A stretch of 9,749 nt of DNA, from assembly GCA_000496215.1 (NCBI GenBank), contig KI543197.1, positions 129,707-139,455 on the forward strand. The letters run 5' to 3'. The stretch's first letter is position 1, and the number at the start of each line of letters is the position of its first letter. Made by a program: the position numbers and the translations under genes. The stretch is from an uncultured archaeon A07HN63 (GTDB lineage Archaea > Halobacteriota > Halobacteria > Halobacteriales > Haloferacaceae). Shown piece after piece: positions 1 through 5,853 of the stretch. A model generated the notes under the pieces. That model saw only the letters and a list, made by a program, of their open reading frames with translations. It made no database searches and was not told where the DNA came from.

Positions 1-305
1 AACTATCTTCTTATGGCCTATAAACGATATATTTTCGATATAGCCACCCTGTCAGCTATCCCGCCGACTGAGTATATCCAGCCAGAATAAATCGATCTTC
101 GAGATTCGCATGACGATAATTTTGACTGCGACTCTCTCTGCTCGGCGCAATCATCGCGTTTTCTGGGACCGATGCTTCGCAAGGCGACACCGTGGGCACC
201 CCGCTGTCTCTCATACTAACCTGCCAGATTGACCGCGTGACACATCTGAGCGCGTACAAATCACACATATAGTTATACGCCATCAGGAGAGATGCACAGA
301 CAGAT
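1..305. other. Upstream non-coding region of the first kinase
   Basis: I see no convincing gene here. A minus-strand reading frame enters from the start of the kinase at 306, but it matches no family I recognise and runs against the coding strand. Visible items are two copies of CGATATA at 25-31 and 36-42, spaced 11 bp apart; a CGCATGA-containing stretch at 105-120 that loosely resembles one arm of the 24-bp motif described at 3886 and 7848; and an AT-rich TATA-like patch at 267-277 before the kinase start. The left edge may cut into a neighbouring feature. Confidence 0.5.
267..277 (+). promoter_or_regulatory. Candidate TATA box for the receiver-PAS kinase
   Basis: ATATAGTTATA is centred about 34 bp before the ATG at 306, in otherwise mixed-composition DNA. 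This suits an archaeal TATA element giving a very short leader. A GGAGAG lies at 286-291, but 14 bases from the start codon, which is long for a Shine-Dalgarno sequence. Judged by eye only. Confidence 0.35.
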
Positions 306-1727
306 ATGACTCGGACCGAGTCGCTTTCGATTCTGGTCGTCGACGACAGCGACTTTTTCGCCAGTCTGGTCGCGGATACGCTGGCAGCAGACCACGGTAT
401 GACGACCGTTTCGATCACGAACCCCCGCGACGCCCTCTCGGAGGTCGATTACGAAGCGGTCGACTGCGTCGTGAGCGACTACCAGATGCCGGAGCTCACC
501 GGGCTCGAACTGTATCAGGCCATCGACGAGCGATACGACGTGCCGTTCATTCTGGTGACCAGCGAGGGCGACGAGGAGGTCGCCAGCCGGGCGATTCGGG
601 CGGGCGTCAGCGAGTACATCCTCAAACAGGATATCAACGAGCAACAGTCCCTCAAGTTGCTCGCCAACCGCATCACAAACGTCGTCGACCGCCGCCGAAC
701 CCAGCAGAAGTACCAGCGACTCGTCGACAACTCGCCCGACGAGATCAGTCAGGTTCGTCTCGATGGCACCATCCTCGCGGCCAACGAGACGATGGCGACG
801 GCGTTCAACGCCTCCCAGTCCGAACTGGTCGGCGAGAAACTCTCCTCGTTCGTTCCCGACGATGTCGCCGAGAACCGTCGAACACAGGGCCAGCGCGCCA
901 CCACCGCCGGCAGCGTGCTGACGTTTCAGGATACCATCGGGCTCCGCCATTTCCACAACATCGTGGTCCCGCTGTCGACCGGGAGCGAGGCGGAGTCGGT
1001 GCAGTTCGTCACACGGGAGATAACTCTCCAGAAACACAACGAGGAGGAACTGCGCCGCACGAAAGAGGAACTCACGTTCATCAACCGGATCGTCAGCCAC
1101 GACATCCAGAACGACGTGAATATCATCTCGGGCTGGGGTGCCATGCTCGAAAACCACACTGACGACGATGGTATCGAGATGGTCGAGCGCATTCGGGAGA
1201 CGAGCGATCACATCGCCGATCTCACTCAGATCGCCAGAGATTTTGTCGCCTCGCTTGAGGGTGACTCCGCCCCCGACCTTGGCCCGGTGTCCCTCGGTTC
1301 TATCGTCGACACCGAGATCGACAAGGCCCGATCCAGCCACGACGACCTGATCGTATCCGTCGACGGCTCTACCGGTGTGACCGTCCGGGCCAACGAGTTG
1401 CTGTCCTCCGTGGTTGGCAATCTTCTCAACAACGCAGTCCGGCACAACGACAAGGATACTGCCGAGATCGAGATCTCTGCCCAGCGGATGGAGACAATGG
1501 TCAGCCTCCGTATCGCCGACAACGGCCCGGGCGTCCCTGACGATCAGAAGGCGGCCGTCTTCGAGAAGGGCAACAAGGGCGCCGAAAGCCCGGGCAGCGG
1601 GATTGGACTTTATCTCGTCGACCGGCTGGTCAACCAGTATAACGGCGAGATCTGGGTTGAGGACAACGACCCGACTGGAGCAGTCTTTGTGGTAGAGCTA
1701 CCGCTCCACGCAGACGAGGTGGCATAG
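306..1727 (+). CDS. Receiver-PAS-histidine kinase (cytoplasmic hybrid sensor kinase)
   Basis: Soluble 473-residue signalling protein with an N-terminal receiver domain, a PAS domain and a C-terminal kinase core. In the receiver (about 6-125) the acidic pair is D13/D14, the phosphoacceptor D58 lies in SDYQMP, the conserved Thr is T85 and the conserved Lys is K107, so it looks competent. The PAS domain spans about 133-245, followed by a short coiled linker (EEELRRTKEEL). The H-box is VSHDIQND with H265; the N-box is NLLNNAVRH (N372, N376); G1 is DNGPG (405-409) and G2 is GSGIGL (430-435). There is no signal peptide, membrane helix or output HTH. A receiver ahead of the transmitter is common in haloarchaea and suggests this kinase receives a phosphoryl group or a signal from another kinase. 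Its H-box and C-terminus (YNGEIWVED) differ from the HGWS type of the three downstream kinases, so it is not a recent paralogue of them. It converges on the PadR/response regulator operon with an 18-bp gap. The ATG at 306 is chosen because the receiver's first strand begins at residue 7. Confidence 0.93.
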   Translation: MTRTESLSILVVDDSDFFASLVADTLAADHGMTTVSITNPRDALSEVDYEAVDCVVSDYQMPELTGLELYQAIDERYDVPFILVTSEGDEEVASRAIRAGVSEYILKQDINEQQSLKLLANRITNVVDRRRTQQKYQRLVDNSPDEISQVRLDGTILAANETMATAFNASQSELVGEKLSSFVPDDVAENRRTQGQRATTAGSVLTFQDTIGLRHFHNIVVPLSTGSEAESVQFVTREITLQKHNEEELRRTKEELTFINRIVSHDIQNDVNIISGWGAMLENHTDDDGIEMVERIRETSDHIADLTQIARDFVASLEGDSAPDLGPVSLGSIVDTEIDKARSSHDDLIVSVDGSTGVTVRANELLSSVVGNLLNNAVRHNDKDTAEIEISAQRMETMVSLRIADNGPGVPDDQKAAVFEKGNKGAESPGSGIGLYLVDRLVNQYNGEIWVEDNDPTGAVFVVELPLHADEVA

Positions 1728-1751
1728 CCAGGCCGTCGTGAACGGCTATGG
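1728..1751. terminator. Hairpin at the convergent gene junction
   Basis: GCCGT (1732-1736) and ACGGC (1742-1746) form a 5-bp stem with a 5-base loop. It extends through a G-T pair (1731/1747) and, past a bulged A at 1748, through CCA/TGG (1728-1730/1749-1751). It fills the gap between the two converging genes and overlaps the PadR stop codon. No T tract follows on either strand, and archaeal terminators usually rely on T tracts, so a terminator role is only possible. Confidence 0.3.
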
Positions 1752-2108
1752 GGAGGTACTGCTCGTCTGATCTGGGTTGACAGGTTCGGTGTCCATCTCG
1801 TCGACCCGGTTGACTCCCAACTGTCCGTCTGTCTGTACCGTCTGCCAGTGATGGCGGTGTTCGATTGCTGTCACCGCTTTATTGGTGAGATTGTACGAGT
1901 TCGTTCGCTTGTCGATCTCGGATTTTTCGAGATACCCTCTCTCGACAAGTTTACCGAGATTCTGGTAGACTCGTCCGGTGTTTACCTCGTTCTCGTAGTA
2001 CTCCTCGAGCGCGGATTTGATACCGAGCCCGTAGGAGGTGTCCAGATCGGAGATGACATACAGGATATCGCGCTGGAAGGCCGAGAGGTGTTTGATGCTC
2101 TGGCTCAT
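1746..2108 (-). CDS. PadR-like winged-helix transcriptional regulator
   Basis: A 120-residue DNA-binding protein. Residues 8-20 form the first helix (LSAFQRDILYVIS), 26-38 the second, and 44-58 the recognition helix with the PadR-type pattern GRVYQNLGKLVERGYL. Residues 61-74 form the wing (EKSEIDKRTNSYNLT). PadR proteins usually bind as dimers and often repress; the long dimerising C-terminal helix seems short here, and after about residue 92 there is a polar, probably disordered tail ending PDQTSSTSP. The start codon overlaps the stop codon of the response regulator gene in ATGA (2105-2108), and a strong Shine-Dalgarno sequence sits just upstream, so the two are almost certainly co-transcribed and translationally coupled. 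It may repress its own operon or modulate the same targets as the regulator; its ligand is unknown. A generic winged-HTH relative of PadR is the alternative call. Confidence 0.85.
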   Translation of the reverse strand: MSQSIKHLSAFQRDILYVISDLDTSYGLGIKSALEEYYENEVNTGRVYQNLGKLVERGYLEKSEIDKRTNSYNLTNKAVTAIEHRHHWQTVQTDGQLGVNRVDEMDTEPVNPDQTSSTSP

Positions 2109-3772
2109 TGGCTTCCCTCCTCGTCGAGTACCGCTTCGAGCAGCTTTCGCTGGGCGGCTCTGAGATGTTGAGAGAACGTTGCGCGAGCAATCCCGAATCT
2201 GTCTGCGAGCTCTGTCGCAGTTGTTTCACGGGGGTCGTCGAAATACCCGCTGTCGAACGCATGCGAGAGGATTTCTCGCTGTCGGTTGGTAAGTGGTTCC
2301 AGCAACTGTGCCTCTGTCGTGGTGTGTACCCGGTTTGTGCTCATGGTTGAGACCGCTACTGCGTTTGACGTTACACTTCGTGCCGTTGTCTCCTCGAAGG
2401 CCGATCTGAGGTCAGCAAGGAGATTCGGCAGCGCGCTGCCGGTTGGCAGGTAGCCGATCATTGCTCGGATTCCGGAATCGATCGTGATCTGCTTGAACTG
2501 CATCCCGTAGTCGCGGGCAATGCTCTCCGGTGTCGGTGGTTCGATGAGGAGCATACACTTGTTCCCGGCGCCACCCTTCGTGACATCGAAGAGTTCGGTA
2601 TGCTCGGTTTCTGCTACCCACTCCTCAAGTGACTCCCACTCGGCTCCCGTCGCGCTGATCGCGTACAGCATCTCGCCGTCCTTGTGTCGAGCCACCGACT
2701 GCACGTCGAGTGAGCCGTCCGGCGAGAGCCTGTCCGCGAGCGCGAGCAGGGGGCTGTCGGGCGCTTCGATCTCGATCTCCAGCCGCACTGGTTCGTCCGA
2801 GGTGATCGATTCCTTCCACTCGTCAGTTCGAACCGTGTAGCTGATGATCTGTGCAAACTCCCGAAGCAACCGTCTCTGGCTGTCGGTGATTCGGGTGTCC
2901 GCGGTGTACGCGCCGAGGACGCCGAACTGCACCCGGTCGTCGCCGATCGGCACACCGATCCCGCTGTTGAACCCAAACTCCGCGCTTGCTGCGTCCCAGT
3001 CGTCGCTCCACGGCTTGTCGGATTGGTCTTCGTCTGCCGTGGAGACCGCAAGGGACTCCTGTTCGAGCGCGCGGACCGCCGGATCAAACCACCGGGGATC
3101 GTCCGCTGTCGAGAGATTCAGCGTCTGTAGATACCCTCCACAGCCGCTGACGGCGCGCGGAATAATCCGACCGCCAGCACCGACAGTCCCTATCCACACT
3201 CCGTCGTATCCGTGTTCCGTGTGAAGCAGATCACAGAACTGTCGGTAGAGCTCCGACTGGTTCGACATCGTCGTCAGCAGGTCCATCGCCGCTGTCTTGA
3301 TCTCCCGCTCGGCTGCCAGCGCGCGCCTGGTTCTGTACGACCGGATTATCGTCCGGAGCTTGGTTGCCAGCACCGACTCCTCAGGAGTGTCGAACGCCTC
3401 CCGTATCAGCTCCTTTTCGAGGTAATCGGTCACACCGAGGGAGATCGCGTCGGCGGCGACAGATTCGTCCCCGCGGCTTGTCATGAGGAGGAACGGCAGC
3501 TCCGGATGGGACGCTCGCACCTCCTTGAGGAGTTCGAGCCCTGTGCCGTCGCCCAGCCGGTAATCACAGACGACACAGTCGAAGGTGTCCGCGTCGAACT
3601 GCCCACGCCCGGTGGCGAGGCTGTCCGCGGTGACGACACTGAACTCCGTCGTCTTCTCTGTCAACAGCTCAATCACCAGCGTCAGCCATTGCTGATCGTC
3701 GTCGATAATCAGGATCTCCGCTGGTATCGACAGCGCGTCCCCGGTCTGCTGTTGTGTGATATCTTTGCTCAT
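2105..3772 (-). CDS. Response regulator with receiver, GAF, Bat and HTH_10 domains
   Basis: A 555-residue transcriptional regulator of the bacterio-opsin-activator type. The receiver occupies about 18-130: acidic pair D24/D25, phosphoacceptor D70 in VCDYRL, T98, K120. All key residues are present, so it should accept a phosphoryl group. A GAF sensor domain follows (about 165-316, including GIGVPIGDDRVQFGVLGAY), then the Bat-associated sandwich domain (about 329-465, with VRLEIEIEAPDSPLL and FKQITIDSG). The C-terminal HTH_10 domain is about 492-545: LTNRQREILSHAFDSGYFD leads to the helix-turn-helix ELADRFGIARATFSQHLRAA. Such proteins bind DNA and switch genes in haloarchaea; the target cannot be read here. 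It is the first gene of a minus-strand operon with the PadR-like gene and is divergent from the PAS-GAF kinase at 4113, its likeliest phosphodonor by position. The ATG at 3772 is preferred because the receiver core begins soon after; no Shine-Dalgarno sequence precedes it. A decayed homologue of its N-terminus lies at 7643-7735. Confidence 0.93.
   Translation of the reverse strand: MSKDITQQQTGDALSIPAEILIIDDDQQWLTLVIELLTEKTTEFSVVTADSLATGRGQFDADTFDCVVCDYRLGDGTGLELLKEVRASHPELPFLLMTSRGDESVAADAISLGVTDYLEKELIREAFDTPEESVLATKLRTIIRSYRTRRALAAEREIKTAAMDLLTTMSNQSELYRQFCDLLHTEHGYDGVWIGTVGAGGRIIPRAVSGCGGYLQTLNLSTADDPRWFDPAVRALEQESLAVSTADEDQSDKPWSDDWDAASAEFGFNSGIGVPIGDDRVQFGVLGAYTADTRITDSQRRLLREFAQIISYTVRTDEWKESITSDEPVRLEIEIEAPDSPLLALADRLSPDGSLDVQSVARHKDGEMLYAISATGAEWESLEEWVAETEHTELFDVTKGGAGNKCMLLIEPPTPESIARDYGMQFKQITIDSGIRAMIGYLPTGSALPNLLADLRSAFEETTARSVTSNAVAVSTMSTNRVHTTTEAQLLEPLTNRQREILSHAFDSGYFDDPRETTATELADRFGIARATFSQHLRAAQRKLLEAVLDEEGSQ
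2115..2122 (-). promoter_or_regulatory. Ribosome binding site of the PadR-like gene
   Basis: Read on the minus strand, GAGGAGGG lies 6 bases before the PadR ATG, inside the last codons of the upstream response regulator. It is the only strong Shine-Dalgarno match before a gene start in the window, as expected for an internal gene of an operon; the other starts look leaderless or short-leadered. Confidence 0.75.
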
Positions 3773-3849
3773 CGTGCCCGGCTGGCCTCTGTTTCTGCGG
3801 TGTGATCGGCGTCTCCTGTACTATTCATCAGCACTGACACCGCAGTCAG

Positions 3850-3864
3850 CAATTAAGTTAATTG
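3850..3864. repeat. Inverted repeat CAATTAAGTTAATTG
   Basis: A perfect 7-bp inverted repeat around a central G, 77 bp before the response regulator start codon. The size and symmetry fit a dimeric regulator's operator, or part of a TATA region for the regulator operon. No second copy was seen in the window. Confidence 0.4.
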
Positions 3865-3885
3865 TGCTAAGGGGTAATCAAACAC

Positions 3886-3909
3886 ATACCTTCATGCGGA
3901 GGCATCGCC
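3886..3909. repeat. Shared 24-bp palindromic motif, copy A
   Basis: The copy has the core CCTTCATGCGGAGGCATC and matches 7848-7871 at 22 of 24 positions. In copy B the core CCTTC-ATGC-GAAGG is a perfect inverted repeat; here one arm position differs (GGAGG). A second nested repeat, ATGC...GCAT, is intact in both. There are 113 bp between it and the response regulator ATG (3772), and 203 bp to the kinase ATG (4113). Its position between two divergent regulatory genes suggests a regulator binding site, or a conserved remnant of the module duplication. Confidence 0.7.
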
Positions 3910-3957
3910 ATCTTTCCAAACAACCGCCAATAAAATTCGCATATATGTAACACAACT

Positions 3958-3992
3958 CCATAAATAGCCGAAATGGATTATTTTATGGCTAT
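3958..3992. repeat. Nested inverted repeats before the PAS-GAF kinase
   Basis: CCATAAA (3958-3964) pairs with TTTATGG (3982-3988), and ATAGCC (3964-3969) pairs with GGCTAT (3987-3992). The two pairings share bases, so they are alternatives and cannot both form. Low complexity makes chance plausible; a regulator site is possible. Confidence 0.3.
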
Positions 3993-4004
3993 ATGTACAA
4001 CATA
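3992..4004. repeat. TATGT-ACA-ACATA inverted repeat
   Basis: A 5-bp inverted repeat with a 3-bp spacer. Its ATGT/ACAT half-sites are those typical of PadR operators, but PadR operators normally have about 8 bp between them, so assignment to the PadR-like protein of this window is weak. Confidence 0.25.
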
Positions 4005-4080
4005 AACAATTATATAGGTGAAAAGCCAAAAAATGTATTAAATATAGCTAGACCAAGTGATCTATTAATTGAATGGAACA

Positions 4081-4088
4081 ATTATTTT
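4081..4088 (+). promoter_or_regulatory. Candidate TATA box of the PAS-GAF kinase
   Basis: ATTATTTT lies 24-31 bp before the ATG at 4113, the spacing expected for a leaderless haloarchaeal transcript. No Shine-Dalgarno sequence is seen before the start. The whole region is AT-rich, so the exact box is uncertain. Confidence 0.35.
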
Positions 4089-4112
4089 CTGCATAGGTTG
4101 AAGTTCTAGGCT

Positions 4113-5681
4113 ATGGCCGATACGCCGTATCGCCCAGCTGTGCCCGATGATATCACGAGACGACTTCGGGAGGAAGGGGAGCTCTCTACCCAACCCTTAG
4201 ACCGCTCGCTGGGGCTCACACTGTTCCTCGATTCGGACGGTCTCATCCGGCACCAGAGTCCTGCTGTGGTCGATATCGATGAGATCGTACTCTGCGATAT
4301 GGGTGATGAGTATCTACTTCCATATATCCACCCTGCGGATCGTGACCGGGTCTCCGCACAGCTTGACCGGTTGTTGGCAGACGACTCCGGTGCTGTTTTC
4401 GAGACTGCGTTCCGACTGCGAGATACAACAGGCAGTTACCACTGGTTTGATGCCAAAGGCGCCAACTGTCTCGATTCCCCGCCGATCACCGATGCGGCTG
4501 TCATCGCACGGTACATTCAAGAACGCCCTCAGACTGACGAGCGCCGTCAACCATCGGACACCGTTATCGACCAACTCCAGCAGACGACCCAGCGGTTGCT
4601 CGACACGACTGACTCCACGGAAGCAGCCCGAATCGCGATGGCTGGTATCGAGGAGGTGTTCGAATTTTCCATCGCGGGTATCTGGCTCGCAAACGACACG
4701 AAGACGCGACTTGAACCAGTTGCGATGTCGGAGCAGCGAAGATCGTTGATCGACACGCAACCGGTCTACTCCGCCGACAGCGAATCCCTGTCGTGGGACG
4801 CCTATCGCTCACAGACGAGCATGAAAATCGACGACATGACTGACCATCCCGAACGAGCAAACGAAGACACACCGATCCGCAGCGAACTTATCGTCCCCAT
4901 CGGCGAGTTTGGTATGTTGAATATCGGCTCGACAGAGACGGACGCATTTAGCGACACGGATCTGCAAAATGTCCAGCTATGGAGCAACACCGTCGAATCG
5001 GCGCTGGTCAGAAACAAGCAGATTGATCGCCTGCAGAATCAGCAGACCGAACTCAAACGCGAGCGTGACCGTCTCGAAGACTTCGCGACTATGATCTCTC
5101 ACGACCTGCGGAACCTCGTCAACGTCGCCCACGGGCACCTTGGGGTAGCACAGTCGCGAGCGGACCTCTCGCGGCTGGAGCCGGTGGCAGACGCGATAGA
5201 GCGGATGGACGACATCATCGACGACACACTGACACTGGCCAAGCAGGGGGAGACTGTCGACGAGTTCGAGCGCGTTGATATCGAGCGTCTGGCCACCAAC
5301 TGTCTCGATGTGATCGAGACAGCGCCAGCGACCGTCGAGTGTGTAGACGAGTTCAGTATCCTGGCCGATCCTGATCGCCTTGCTCACGTCTTCGAGAATC
5401 TGTTTCGGAACAGCGTGGAGCACGGCGGAGCGGATGTCACGGTGACGCTCGGCCGGACCGACGACGGATTCTATATTGCCGATGACGGCCCCGGCATCCC
5501 GCCCGACGACCGGGAGTCGGTGTTCGAATCCGGGTACACCACGTCAGCCGAGGGCTCCGGTCTTGGCCTCCGGATCGTCGAACAGATCGTCGAGGCCCAC
5601 GGCTGGTCGATCACGGTCAGCGAAAGCGACGACGGCGGCGCACGCTTCGATATTTCCGGCGTCACCTTTGTTAAGTCGTAA
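4113..5681 (+). CDS. Soluble PAS-GAF-histidine kinase (module A)
   Basis: A 522-residue cytoplasmic sensor kinase. A PAS domain of the PAS_3-like kind lies at about 33-136 (YIHPADRDRV at 71-80, FRLRDTTGSYHWFDAKG at 100-116). A GAF domain follows at about 165-300 (SIAGIWLA, RSELIVPIGEFGMLNIGSTE), then a charged coiled coil at 301-325. The transmitter has H-box MISHDLRN with H330, N-box ENLFRNSVEHG (N429, N433), G1 DDGPGIP (457-463) and G2 GSGLGL (481-486). All catalytic motifs are intact. It has no receiver and no membrane segment, so it needs an external receiver; the divergent response regulator at 3772 is the natural candidate. It is a close paralogue of the kinase at 8083 along the whole length after about residue 33, including a 37-bp identical DNA stretch near the 3' end (5614-5650). 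Its codons are richer in A/T at third positions than those of that paralogue. The first ~30 residues are not conserved between the two. Confidence 0.93.
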   Translation: MADTPYRPAVPDDITRRLREEGELSTQPLDRSLGLTLFLDSDGLIRHQSPAVVDIDEIVLCDMGDEYLLPYIHPADRDRVSAQLDRLLADDSGAVFETAFRLRDTTGSYHWFDAKGANCLDSPPITDAAVIARYIQERPQTDERRQPSDTVIDQLQQTTQRLLDTTDSTEAARIAMAGIEEVFEFSIAGIWLANDTKTRLEPVAMSEQRRSLIDTQPVYSADSESLSWDAYRSQTSMKIDDMTDHPERANEDTPIRSELIVPIGEFGMLNIGSTETDAFSDTDLQNVQLWSNTVESALVRNKQIDRLQNQQTELKRERDRLEDFATMISHDLRNLVNVAHGHLGVAQSRADLSRLEPVADAIERMDDIIDDTLTLAKQGETVDEFERVDIERLATNCLDVIETAPATVECVDEFSILADPDRLAHVFENLFRNSVEHGGADVTVTLGRTDDGFYIADDGPGIPPDDRESVFESGYTTSAEGSGLGLRIVEQIVEAHGWSITVSESDDGGARFDISGVTFVKS

Positions 5682-5791
5682 TCGTGGCCACCATACGACG
5701 CTCCGGTCACATACTCGGTGTGCTATTTATGCTAAAGAGGGTCTGACACAGTGCAGTAATTCAATCATCAATTTTTACTCCATCGAATTAT

Positions 5792-5805
5792 CATATAAAA
5801 TTATA
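5792..5805 (+). promoter_or_regulatory. Candidate TATA region of the membrane kinase
   Basis: CATATAAAATTATA sits in an AT-rich stretch (about 5755-5835) in the 172-bp gap before 5854, roughly 50 bp before the ATG, which would leave a leader of about 20-25 bases. Its presence argues that the membrane kinase can be transcribed separately from the kinase at 4113. Confidence 0.35.
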
Positions 5806-5853
5806 CAGTTCTTTTTACACTTTCAATTCCTTGATCAATAGTGGCACAGAGTT

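Larger units (their letters stand above)
3773..4112. other. Divergent regulatory region between response regulator and kinase
   Basis: A 340-bp gap with no supportable gene. About 3773-3850 is moderately GC-rich and is probably the regulator's leader; from about 3850 to 4110 it is strongly AT-rich. It contains the CAATTAAGTTAATTG inverted repeat (3850-3864), the 24-bp motif shared with the gap before 8083 (3886-3909), two further inverted repeats (3958-3992 and 3992-4004) and a TATA-like element before the kinase. AAATATAGCT at 4040-4049 recurs at 7981-7990 before the paralogous kinase. Short frames starting at ATGs here lack any recognisable product. Confidence 0.7.

Noticed and set aside
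273..1445. A 390-codon open frame on the minus strand opposite the receiver-PAS kinase
   Set aside because: Its translation shows no recognisable domain, while the plus strand encodes a complete kinase with all motifs. Long antisense frames are expected opposite GC-rich haloarchaeal genes.
3212..3805. A 197-codon plus-strand frame opposite the response regulator
   Set aside because: It is a shadow of the receiver and GAF coding sequence on the other strand and has no recognisable motif.
3886..3909. Reading the 24-bp motif as the end of a transposable element
   Set aside because: Only two copies are visible, both at matching places in a duplicated module. I found no target-site duplication or transposase, so an insertion-sequence origin is not supported, though a genome-wide copy count would settle it.
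3894..3950. Short leader peptides starting at the ATG within the shared motif (MRRH... in both copies)
   Set aside because: The two frames share only the first four residues, coded by the motif itself, then diverge and stop after 18 and 13 codons. The palindrome explains the shared bases better.
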